Assembly: GCA_027320785.1 (NCBI GenBank)
Contig: DAHVKR010000061.1
Coordinates: forward strand, 1-7,246
Reading direction: 5' to 3'
Source: Bdellovibrionales bacterium
GTDB taxonomy: Bacteria > Bdellovibrionota > Bdellovibrionia > Bdellovibrionales > Bdellovibrionaceae
Length of the DNA stretch: 7,246 nt
Part shown: positions 1 to 5,754 of the stretch, piece after piece
Layout of the letters: each line of letters opens with the position of its first letter
Position numbering within the stretch: position 1 is the first letter of the stretch
Made by a program: the position numbers and the translations under genes
Notes under the pieces: generated by a model
Seen by the model: the letters and a program-made list of their open reading frames with translations, nothing else
The model's database searches: none
What the model was told of the DNA's origin: nothing

Positions 1-88
1 ACCCACTTTGACCACAGTTTTGAAAAGCTAAAACTGTGACTGTTGAGATAATAAAGGCTGACAAGCCAAAACTCAGTTTTGAATTCAT
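1..88 (-). CDS. Putative lipoprotein, N-terminal 29 residues only (runs off left edge)
   Basis: An open frame begins at the ATG complementary to 86-88 and is still open at base 1. It reads as a lipoprotein signal peptide: a short basic start (MNSK), a hydrophobic core of about 17 residues ending in VLAF, then F-Q-N-C with Cys25 as the likely lipidated residue, followed by G-Q-S-G. The same F-Q-N-C box occurs in the small lipoprotein at 1000-1200, which supports both calls. A Shine-Dalgarno AGGGGG (complement of 93-98) sits 4 bases before the ATG. The gene lies 88 bases downstream of lexA on the same strand, so it could be read from the lexA transcript; no terminator or convincing separate promoter is visible between them. 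The mature domain is outside the window, so no function can be given. Confidence 0.6.
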   Translation of the reverse strand, partial: MNSKLSFGLSAFIISTVTVLAFQNCGQSG

Positions 89-176
89 AATTCCCCCTGT
101 GATCTTAAAGTTTAGCAAATTTGGAAGAATTGGCGAATTTTATCAAAATGGAACGTATAGGAGTGAGAATTAGGTT

Positions 177-923
177 TTAAAACTGTCTTAAAAGGCCTGT
201 GACATGTCCTCGGATTTGAACCTGGGATTCAGGATACCACATAGAAGAAAACTGTGAGTTGGAAGGGCGAAGCTCGATTTTTTTATCTGATGAATTTTTA
301 GGGTGATAATAGATTCTCTTAACGGTGGCTTCGGGGCCTGCATCGCCCTCGATAACAGCAATAACTAAATCACCATTTTGAGCTGCTTCTTTTTTATGAA
401 CGACGATCCAATCACCATCGTGAATCCCTTCTTCGACCATGGATTGTCCTTCTACCTGGAGAGCATAGGACTGCTCAGGATCTTTCATAAGATTGGGAGG
501 TACTTCGAGGGATTCATTTTCAAGGGCTCTTTCAAGAGGGGCACCGGCGGCGACTCGACCGAGTAAAGGAATTGGCCGAATCCCCAAAGAAGCCTGGAGG
601 AGCTTGTTCTTCGAGGATCCGGTCGTCGCACTAACTTTATTTAAAACTTGAGCCTGAAAGGCCGTGGCACTACGAACCACTTCGAGGGCTCTTTTTTGAT
701 GAGGGTGAACCTTCAAATATCCCTTTTTAGTGAGTTGTTTCACGTAATTTTGAACGGAGTTATAGGAGGCAAACCCAAACTCTGTGCATATTTCGCTATA
801 TGAAGGAGATAAGCCTGTTCGAACGAGTTCGGACTCAATGAACCCAAGGACTTTCATTTCGTTCTCAGTCAAAGGGCTGATTTCAGTCGTATTCGTTTTT
901 TTAGGGAGGGGCTTGTTCTCCAT
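177..923 (-). CDS. lexA: LexA repressor, SOS response transcriptional regulator and self-cleaving protease
   Basis: LexA represses DNA-damage genes as a dimer and inactivates itself by RecA-stimulated autocleavage. The 248-residue protein has an N-terminal winged helix domain (about 18-84; PLTENEMKVLGFI, then the recognition region SYNSVQNYVKQL and wing KKGYL). The peptidase S24 domain runs from about 115 to the C-terminus. The scissile bond is Ala126-Gly127 in GRVAAGAP, the nucleophile is Ser161 in VEGQSM, and the general base is Lys202 in TVKR, so autocleavage should work. It is longer than the roughly 200-residue E. coli protein because of a 15-residue N-terminal tail and a longer linker (about 85-114). 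The ATG at 923 is the first usable start; no Shine-Dalgarno precedes it and the promoter -10 lies only 7 bases upstream, suggesting a leaderless or nearly leaderless message. A start at Met23 would cut into the first helix and is unlikely. Confidence 0.97.
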   Translation of the reverse strand: MENKPLPKKTNTTEISPLTENEMKVLGFIESELVRTGLSPSYSEICTEFGFASYNSVQNYVKQLTKKGYLKVHPHQKRALEVVRSATAFQAQVLNKVSATTGSSKNKLLQASLGIRPIPLLGRVAAGAPLERALENESLEVPPNLMKDPEQSYALQVEGQSMVEEGIHDGDWIVVHKKEAAQNGDLVIAVIEGDAGPEATVKRIYYHPKNSSDKKIELRPSNSQFSSMWYPESQVQIRGHVTGLLRQF

Positions 924-942
924 AATTTACATATAATTTACA
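921..942 (-). repeat. Tandem 11-bp repeat over lexA -10 and start codon; candidate LexA operator
   Basis: ATAATTTACA occurs twice, at 922-931 and 933-942, with an 11-base period, one helical turn. Read on the lexA strand this is GTAA-N7-GTAA, with the -10 hexamer lying exactly in the spacer. Spacing and position suit autorepression by LexA. Alphaproteobacterial LexA uses a direct repeat of the same geometry (GTTC-N7-GTTC), and from memory the Bdellovibrio LexA site is built from GTAA half-sites in inverted orientation. Binding here is an inference. Confidence 0.5.
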
Positions 943-959
943 CCCACCCATGTTGTCAA
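931..959 (-). promoter_or_regulatory. lexA promoter (sigma-70 type)
   Basis: On the minus strand, a perfect -35 TTGACA (complement of 954-959) is followed after exactly 17 bases by a -10 TTATAT (complement of 931-936). Only 7 bases separate the -10 from the lexA ATG, so initiation at the usual distance would start the transcript at or next to the start codon. The element is seen directly; the transcription start is inferred. Confidence 0.75.
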
Positions 960-999
960 TAGGGGTGTTTTAAAATTATGGCTGTAGGTCGGGTTTTTG

Positions 1000-1200
1000 C
1001 TACTCAGCGCAATTATTCGAGGCAAGGTAGCGGCACTGAACGGGGGGAGCTTGACTGGCTACCTGACGCGCGGTCGCACTGGGGACGGCGTTAGCGAGAT
1101 GAGGTTTGAGTGAGCAGTTTTGGAAGAGGAGAATTAGAATAGGATTTAAAATGAAAAATATGGCGTAGCTAGAACTTTTACGTTGATAAAGCGAATCCAT
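1000..1200 (-). CDS. Small lipoprotein, 66 residues, function unknown
   Basis: The predicted peptide has a 12-residue polar N-region with Arg7 and Lys8, a hydrophobic segment (about 13-26, ending LILLF), then F-Q-N-C with Cys29 as the likely lipidation site. The mature part is only 38 residues, rich in Ala, Ser and Pro, and carries two further cysteines (Cys56, Cys64) that could form a disulphide in the periplasm. A Shine-Dalgarno GAGGG (complement of 1204-1208) lies 3 bases before the ATG, and a perfect TATAAT occurs on this strand at 1240-1245, though without a good -35. The stop is about 40 bases upstream of the lexA -35 box. The signal peptide, ribosome site and shared lipobox argue for a real gene. 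No family was recognised. Confidence 0.62.
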   Translation of the reverse strand: MDSLYQRKSSSYAIFFILNPILILLFQNCSLKPHLANAVPSATARQVASQAPPVQCRYLASNNCAE

Positions 1201-1333
1201 TATCCCTCATCTATTTTGTATAAATTGTGTCTACTTATGATTATACTGAAAACTTAGTCAGGACCTCAGTCTTATGTTTGAATTTCCCAAATTGAGATAG
1301 TGTGGGCCCTAACTTTGTGAGAGAATATTAACA

Positions 1334-2260
1334 ATGAGAACGACTTTGTCTTTCATATTGAGCGCTTTTGTTTTTGTAACTGTAAATGCTTATGCAGAGC
1401 AGGTGGCATCTGTTAGTTCGGTTATCGTGCCTCTTCATCAGACTTCCAAAATAGCAGCTCTTACTGACGAAAAAAAATCTGAAACGTGCTTTGAGTTATT
1501 AGATCACGTGAAGGGACCCAAGTTTAAAAACGAAAATTTAAAGCGAGTCTGTGCTCAGGTTCAATGGCTTCCTAGCTGTGTGAGTGTTAAGGGAACTCCC
1601 ATTGTGCACTTTGAAAAGACGGGCCACGATAAAAGAAAAAAAAGAATTTTAGTATTCAGTCTCATTCATGGCGATGAAACAGGAGCTGGGTCACTTGTGC
1701 GATACTGGCTTGAAAGATTAGATGAGATCGATCCTCGAAATGACTGGAGAATTGTTCCTGTTTTAAATCCAGATGGGTTCGAGGCAAAAACTCGCACAAA
1801 TGCAAACAATGTGGATTTAAATAGAAATTTTCCCACTCGAGATTGGAATGATTTAGCCAATATTTATTGGAAAAAGCACTCTTCCTCTAGCCCTCGACGA
1901 TTTCCTGGAACGGTTGCAGGAGGCGAGCCTGAAGTTAAGTGTGCAATTTCTCAGATTGATGATTTCAAACCAGATTTCATCGTGTCCATTCACACGCCTT
2001 TAGCTGTTTTAGATTTTGATGGTCCTAAAGTGAAGCCACCTTCATTTGCTTACTTGCCTTGGAGATCATTGGGAAATTATCCCGGAAGCTTAGGTCGATT
2101 TATGTGGGTTGAAAGAAGTACCCCTGTTTTGACAGCAGAACTTCGATCAACGTTGCCGACAAACTTTGAGACATTTGATCGCTTGCAGGATATCCTCGGG
2201 GAGCTTGCCAAATACAAGCTAAACCACATGAAGGAAGCTGCATCTTTTTTAAATCGATGA
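1334..2260 (+). CDS. Secreted M14-family zinc carboxypeptidase / murein peptide amidase-like
   Basis: This 308-residue protein begins with a Sec signal peptide (MRTTLSFILSAF..., likely cut after AYA at residue 21), so it acts in the periplasm or outside the cell. An N-terminal region of about 80 residues with three cysteines is not recognised. The peptidase domain (about 100-295) shows the M14 zinc site: His112 and Glu115 in IHGDE, and His220 in SIHTP. It also has N-P-D-G at 145-148, the substrate-binding D-L-N-R-N-F-P at 161-167, G-E-P-E at 197-200, and the likely catalytic Glu269 in TAEL. The DLNRNFP/GEPE pattern is most like the MpaA group, which cleaves the D-Glu-diaminopimelate bond of murein peptides, although E. 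coli MpaA is cytoplasmic. A cell-wall role is therefore plausible, but the substrate is inferred. No good Shine-Dalgarno is seen (only GAGAG about 11 bases before the ATG). Confidence 0.87.
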   Translation: MRTTLSFILSAFVFVTVNAYAEQVASVSSVIVPLHQTSKIAALTDEKKSETCFELLDHVKGPKFKNENLKRVCAQVQWLPSCVSVKGTPIVHFEKTGHDKRKKRILVFSLIHGDETGAGSLVRYWLERLDEIDPRNDWRIVPVLNPDGFEAKTRTNANNVDLNRNFPTRDWNDLANIYWKKHSSSSPRRFPGTVAGGEPEVKCAISQIDDFKPDFIVSIHTPLAVLDFDGPKVKPPSFAYLPWRSLGNYPGSLGRFMWVERSTPVLTAELRSTLPTNFETFDRLQDILGELAKYKLNHMKEAASFLNR

Positions 2261-2269
2261 GCCCCTTAC

Positions 2270-2674
2270 TTAGTGAATATTTGTATTAGATAGAGCTTGA
2301 TTAATTTGCTCAACGCGCTCTTGATGGCTAATAATTTGATCTTGAATGGCCTCAAGCTTCCTAATGAGCTTTTGCTTAGCTAATTTAACAGCCTCAAAAA
2401 TATCTTCATGTAACCCTTCCTCCTGAAGTTGAGTGTCATCTTCTTTAAGGGTTATAGAAATTCGATACATTTTAGCTAATTTCTTTTTGCTAATATTTTG
2501 CCCCTCGGCTTCCAGTTTGCTTCTCAATTTGAGAGGATCTTTCACGGCAACTGAAATCATTGTTTGAGGGGTTACGTATCTCTCGAAGTCTACGATCTGT
2601 TGATAAATAAATGATCGAATTTCCGGGTTTTCATCGAGAACTGCGGCTAGAGTAGGGTTTGCAAAATTAGACAT
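2270..2674 (-). CDS. Short HPF/RaiA-like ribosome hibernation factor (putative)
   Basis: The family binds the 30S decoding region and stalls idle ribosomes in non-growing cells. The 134-residue product matches the fold pattern: a first helix (about 17-33, PEIRSFIYQQIVDFERYV, ending like the family's KLERY), a strand (MISVAVK, 39-45), a basic loop (KKKLAKMYR, 63-71), a strand (RISITL, 71-76), and a long helix whose start L-H-E-D-I-F-E-A-V (88-96) resembles the family's S-E-D-M-Y-A-A-I. A coiled-coil-like charged tail follows. There is no C-terminal dimerisation domain of the long type. The usual first strand (LNITGHHVE-like) is not evident; an unrelated 15-residue stretch stands there. AAAGGAGG (complement of 2679-2686) lies 4 bases before the ATG, predicting strong translation. 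The assignment rests on pattern resemblance only; an unrelated small protein is possible. Confidence 0.68.
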   Translation of the reverse strand: MSNFANPTLAAVLDENPEIRSFIYQQIVDFERYVTPQTMISVAVKDPLKLRSKLEAEGQNISKKKLAKMYRISITLKEDDTQLQEEGLHEDIFEAVKLAKQKLIRKLEAIQDQIISHQERVEQINQALSNTNIH

Positions 2675-2712
2675 ACTGCCTCCTTTCCAAATTGAAATGC
2701 CTACTTAGACTT

Positions 2713-2721
2713 ATTATAACA
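2713..2721 (-). promoter_or_regulatory. Extended -10 promoter of the HPF-like gene
   Basis: The minus strand reads TGTTATAAT, a perfect extended -10 (TG, one base, then TATAAT). No good -35 lies at the right distance, which is normal for extended -10 promoters. Initiation would give a leader of about 30 bases containing the AAAGGAGG ribosome site. Confidence 0.6.
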
Positions 2722-2790
2722 ATGTGTCGTCTTTAATGCTTGGCAAGATCCCTTTTGCCTGCCAAAAGAAATTCAAATGTGCTTAAAGTC

Positions 2791-2819
2791 TTGAAAAGGG
2801 CGGATTTGCTAGCTAACTT
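2791..2819 (+). promoter_or_regulatory. Weak candidate promoter for the ung-aro operon
   Basis: TTGAAA (2791-2796) and TAACTT (2814-2819) are 17 bases apart, upstream of ung. The -35 matches consensus at five of six positions but the -10 at only three. It is the best candidate in the 208-base divergent region; a leader of about 55-60 bases would follow. Confidence 0.3.
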
Positions 2820-2852
2820 GTCTCAAAACAAAGCAGATAATTATGAACTTAG

Positions 2853-2867
2853 ATCTCATATTGAGAT
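2853..2867. repeat. Perfect inverted repeat upstream of ung
   Basis: ATCTCA-TAT-TGAGAT is a perfect 6-3-6 palindrome ending 15 bases before the ung ATG. It could be an operator half-site pair or a small hairpin in the ung leader. It has no T-tract, so it is not a terminator. The function is unknown. Confidence 0.35.
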
Positions 2868-2882
2868 GGACTCATTTGAAAC

Positions 2883-3560
2883 ATGTCGCAGATAAAACTT
2901 GAAAATTCTTGGAAAGAACGAATTGAGCCTGAGTTTCATAAAGACTACATGAAAAATTTGAAGTCTTTTTTAAAAACTCAATACGATCAAAGCAAAACGA
3001 TCTACCCTAAAGGCGAGAACTATTTTGCGGCGCTCAATCTCACACCCTTTGAAAAAGTGAAGGTCGTGATTTTAGGACAGGACCCCTACCATGGTCCGAA
3101 TCAGGCCCATGGCTTGTCGTTTTCAGTTCAAGACGGAGTTCCCTTTCCGCCCTCTTTACTCAATATCTTTAAAGAGCTCGAGCAAGATATTGGAATGAAG
3201 AGGCCGACTTCGGGTAACTTAAAAAAGTGGGCGGATCAGGGAGTTCTTTTGCTTAATGCTGTTTTGACTGTGGAGGGAGGAAAAGCCAACTCACATCAAG
3301 GAAAAGGGTGGGAGCTTTTTACAGATCGAATTATTCAAACATTGAATCAAGAGCGTGAACACATTGTCTTTATTCTTTGGGGCTCTTATGCACAGAAAAA
3401 AGGGGCTTTTATTGATCGTCATCGACATCTCGTGATTGAAAGCCCACATCCATCACCACTGTCATCTCATCGAGGATTTTTTGGATCCAAACCCTTCTCG
3501 AAGGCGAATGCCTACTTGAAGTCTCACGGAATTCAACCCATTGATTGGAGTCTCAGTTGA
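2883..3560 (+). CDS. ung: Uracil-DNA glycosylase, family 1
   Basis: The enzyme removes uracil from DNA to start base excision repair. All family 1 motifs are present in the 225 residues: the water-activating loop GQDPYHG (65-71, catalytic Asp67), the base-stacking Phe80 in LSFSV, the uracil-recognising Asn125 in LLLNAVLTV, and the minor-groove loop HPSPLS (189-194, catalytic His189). The length equals the usual 220-230 residues. The ATG at 2883 is the only possible start, because an in-frame stop lies at 2877. No clear Shine-Dalgarno precedes it. Its stop overlaps the TTG start of aroB (TTGA), so the repair gene heads the aromatic-pathway operon and is probably translationally coupled to it. 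Confidence 0.97.
   Translation: MSQIKLENSWKERIEPEFHKDYMKNLKSFLKTQYDQSKTIYPKGENYFAALNLTPFEKVKVVILGQDPYHGPNQAHGLSFSVQDGVPFPPSLLNIFKELEQDIGMKRPTSGNLKKWADQGVLLLNAVLTVEGGKANSHQGKGWELFTDRIIQTLNQEREHIVFILWGSYAQKKGAFIDRHRHLVIESPHPSPLSSHRGFFGSKPFSKANAYLKSHGIQPIDWSLS
3547..3550 (+). promoter_or_regulatory. Shine-Dalgarno that sets the aroB TTG start
   Basis: GGAG inside the last codons of ung lies 6 bases before TTG 3557, the ideal spacing. The alternative TTG at 3545 has no such site, so 3557 is preferred. Confidence 0.7.
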
Positions 3561-4597
3561 GCTACCAAGTATTAGCAAAGCTTCCAACTATTCGAGACGC
3601 CTCAACGGCGCTATTGATTTATGATCGTATTTTAACTCGTCAACCTGCTCTTAAAAAATGGATTCAAAAATTTCCCTGTCACTATGCGGTTCAATCGGGT
3701 GAAACTCTAAAGGACATTGATAATTTCCCTCAGCATCTCAAAAAAATATTGAAGCTTCAGCAGAAGCATCAGGTGTCCTTTTCCAAAGTGTACGTTCTAG
3801 GTGGTGGAAGTGTCGGAGATTTCGGAGGCTTTGTCGCCTCCATTCTTCGGCGCGGACTTCCGTGCACTCAGATACCTTCAACTTGGCTAGCAGCTTTAGA
3901 CTCTGCCCATGGTGGGAAAACGGCTTTGAATGTGGCCGGCTTCAAAAACCAAGTGGGAACCTTTCATTATCCAGAAAAAGTTTGGGTGATCAAAGAAGTT
4001 TTGGAAACTCAGCCAGCCGATAGACTTCAAGAAGCCGCAGGCGAGTTTTTAAAAACAGCTTTAATTGGTGGAAAAAATCTTCTTGAAAAACTCTCTCATT
4101 GGGATTGGGTTCAAGGTAAAATTAAGTGGTCAGATCTTAAAAGCTTTATCGAGGTTAAATACTCAGTTCTCAAGAAAGATCCTTTCGAGAAAAAGGGACT
4201 CCGACATGTTTTAAATTTGGGGCACACAATCGGGCATGCTTGGGAGGCTGAATACGGTCTTCCTCATGGGTTGGCTATATTTTATGGACTTCTCTTTGAC
4301 ATGGCCTGGAGTTCCCAAAAAAATCTTTTATCTGCCCAGGGTGCTCAAAGAATTACAAGTCGAGAGCCTTGGGAATCTATCTTCAATCTGAAGATAGATC
4401 GAATGTTGTTCAGTTTATCTGAAAAAAAATTGTCTCAGTATTTATTGCAGGATAAGAAAAATTCCAAAAAAGGAATTCAATATATTTTTATCCAAAAGCC
4501 AGGAAAGGTGACAATTCAAACCACACCCATTCAAGATGTGCTGGCAGAGTATAGGCGCCAAAAAAGAATCCTCGAGGATTTCCATGAAAACCTTTGA
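3557..4597 (+). CDS. aroB: 3-dehydroquinate synthase
   Basis: It converts DAHP to 3-dehydroquinate, step 2 of the shikimate pathway, using NAD and a divalent metal. The 346-residue protein has the NAD-binding [11 protein letters not shown] (82-92), the substrate region [20 protein letters not shown] (106-125, Lys121), [11 protein letters not shown] (129-139), and three metal ligands: Glu163 in AGEFLK, His223 in LNLGHTIGH and His237 in LPHG. The segment D-S-A-H-G-G-K-T differs from the common D-S-S-V-G-G-K-T, and the usual N-H-P after GGKT is N-V-A, so the protein is somewhat divergent but keeps the key residues. It starts at TTG 3557, overlapping the ung stop, and its last 14 bases overlap aroA. 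Related sugar-phosphate cyclases share this fold, but the aro neighbours favour DHQ synthase. Confidence 0.95.
   Translation: MSYQVLAKLPTIRDASTALLIYDRILTRQPALKKWIQKFPCHYAVQSGETLKDIDNFPQHLKKILKLQQKHQVSFSKVYVLGGGSVGDFGGFVASILRRGLPCTQIPSTWLAALDSAHGGKTALNVAGFKNQVGTFHYPEKVWVIKEVLETQPADRLQEAAGEFLKTALIGGKNLLEKLSHWDWVQGKIKWSDLKSFIEVKYSVLKKDPFEKKGLRHVLNLGHTIGHAWEAEYGLPHGLAIFYGLLFDMAWSSQKNLLSAQGAQRITSREPWESIFNLKIDRMLFSLSEKKLSQYLLQDKKNSKKGIQYIFIQKPGKVTIQTTPIQDVLAEYRRQKRILEDFHENL
4574..4578 (+). promoter_or_regulatory. Shine-Dalgarno that sets the aroA start
   Basis: GAGGA inside the end of aroB lies 5 bases before ATG 4584. An upstream in-frame ATG at 4536 would add 16 residues (MCWQSIG...) that precede the normal N-terminal strand and has no comparable site. 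Confidence 0.75.
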
Positions 4598-5750
4598 TTT
4601 CAAAGGAGAAGTGAAAAGTTCCAAGTCTTATTTTAACCGCGCGCTTATATTATCTCATTACAAAAAAAATCTTCAAATTAAAGGTGATACTCAAAGTCAG
4701 GATGTTTTGTTCCTGCAAAAGGCACTTCAGAATTTAACTTCTGAAATCGAGGTAGGTGAAGGAGGGACAACGCTTCGCTTTCTTACTTTTCTTGTATCTC
4801 GTATTCCGGGACGTTGGACTTTGCGAGGAAGCCCGCGTCTTTTTTCGCGTCCTCAAAAAGAAATGCAGAATATTTTAGAGCAGCTGGGTGTTCGACTGCG
4901 TCTAAGTGAAAGCTCACTCGCGATTGATTCAGAAGGATGGCGGCCGGCTTCTGTTTTACGTTTAGATCTTTCAAAGTCCAGCCAGTTTGCATCGGGATTG
5001 ATTCTCAATGCATGGGAGTTACCTTTTGAAATGAAGCTGGAATTGAGCCAAGAGCGAGTTTCAGATGGTTACCTGGCTATGACGCTGGATTTAGTTCGAA
5101 AAGCTGGCATGGTCATTCAAGAGGAAAATAATCAACTGATCATTCCTGCAGATCAAAAAATAAAAATTGATTCTGTTGAAGTGGAGCAGGATGTGAGTTC
5201 TGCTTTTGTCGTCGCCAGCTTAGCCGCGGGACGCGGACACTGCGAAATTCAAAATTTCCCATTTCAATCTCTTCAGCCAGATATATTGTTTGTGTCTCTT
5301 TTTAAAGAAATGGGGATTCCACTTACAAAAGTGGGAACGACCCTTCAAGTCGAGCGAGCGCTCCATATGAAATCTCTAGAGATTTCGTTGCGTCAAGCTC
5401 CAGACCTGTTTCCTGTTCTCTGCGTTCTGCTGACTCGAACTCAGGGTGTCAGTCGCATTTATGATACGCCTCAGTTAGTTCACAAAGAATCAAATAGATT
5501 ACAGAAAATTTCCGAACTTTTAAATTTGATGAGAGTTGAAAATAAAATTGAGAATGATGGGATTGTGATTCGAAGCCTGGGGCGTCATCATCATGAATTT
5601 TTTGAGTTTGATCCCGATCAGGATCATCGCTTAGCTTTTGCCGCGGCATTGGCGAAGTCTTTTGGGTATCGAATGAGGATTCGACATCCTAAAGTTGTGA
5701 AAAAAAGTTTCCCTCAGTTTTGGGATCTTATAGGGGGCGGACCTGGATAA
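4584..5750 (+). CDS. aroA: 3-phosphoshikimate 1-carboxyvinyltransferase (EPSP synthase)
   Basis: It joins phosphoenolpyruvate to shikimate-3-phosphate. The 388-residue protein is shorter than the usual 420-440 but complete. Visible motifs: KSSKSYFNRA (11-20, Lys14 and Arg19), GEGGTTLRFL (58-67), SRPQ (88-91), SSQFASG (132-138), DVSSAF (203-208), APDLFP with catalytic Asp274 (272-277), HKESNR with Glu302 (300-305), DHR (347-349) and KKSFPQF (373-379). The usual G-S-K-S is S-S-K-S, N-A-G-T is E-G-G-T, and Phe66 stands where class I enzymes have the proline after the Arg of G-T-A-M-R-P. The start at 4584 is chosen for its Shine-Dalgarno and because M-K-T-F-D-F-K-G leads straight into the first conserved strand. 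It overlaps aroB by 14 bases and ends 4 bases before the GTG of the fused downstream gene, with a G5 run 11-15 bases before its stop. Confidence 0.95.
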   Translation: MKTFDFKGEVKSSKSYFNRALILSHYKKNLQIKGDTQSQDVLFLQKALQNLTSEIEVGEGGTTLRFLTFLVSRIPGRWTLRGSPRLFSRPQKEMQNILEQLGVRLRLSESSLAIDSEGWRPASVLRLDLSKSSQFASGLILNAWELPFEMKLELSQERVSDGYLAMTLDLVRKAGMVIQEENNQLIIPADQKIKIDSVEVEQDVSSAFVVASLAAGRGHCEIQNFPFQSLQPDILFVSLFKEMGIPLTKVGTTLQVERALHMKSLEISLRQAPDLFPVLCVLLTRTQGVSRIYDTPQLVHKESNRLQKISELLNLMRVENKIENDGIVIRSLGRHHHEFFEFDPDQDHRLAFAAALAKSFGYRMRIRHPKVVKKSFPQFWDLIGGGPG

Positions 5751-5754
5751 GGTT

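Noticed and set aside
13..38. Perfect 9-bp stem-loop CACAGTTTT...AAAACTGTG, a possible terminator.
   Set aside because: It lacks a T-tract on either strand and lies within the signal-peptide coding part of the minus-strand lipoprotein (1-88).
378..566. Plus-strand open frame of 62 codons inside lexA.
   Set aside because: It is antisense to well conserved LexA catalytic sequence and has no recognisable protein features.
820..829. GAACGAGTTC, resembling the Gram-positive LexA box.
   Set aside because: The spacer is 2 bases, not 4, and it lies inside the lexA coding sequence rather than at the promoter.
1274..1300. Eight-codon frame (MFEFPKLR) upstream of the M14 gene, a possible leader peptide.
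   Set aside because: There is no good ribosome site and no attenuator-like hairpins follow; expected by chance.
1666..1860. Minus-strand open frame of 64 codons inside the M14 peptidase gene.
   Set aside because: It is antisense to the zinc-site coding region and has no family resemblance; a shadow of the real gene.
2258..2275. A bidirectional terminator expected between the convergent M14 and HPF-like genes.
   Set aside because: Only 9 bases separate the stops, and no GC-rich hairpin with T-tract was seen across the junction.
2731..2768. Several short alternative inverted repeats (TTGGCA/TGCCAA, CTTTTG/CAAAAG) between the HPF-like gene and ung.
   Set aside because: The arms are only 5-6 bp, mutually exclusive, and have no T-tract; not convincing as terminator or operator.
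2843..2902. Nineteen-codon frame overlapping the ung start in another frame.
   Set aside because: No ribosome site and no recognisable sequence; most likely chance.
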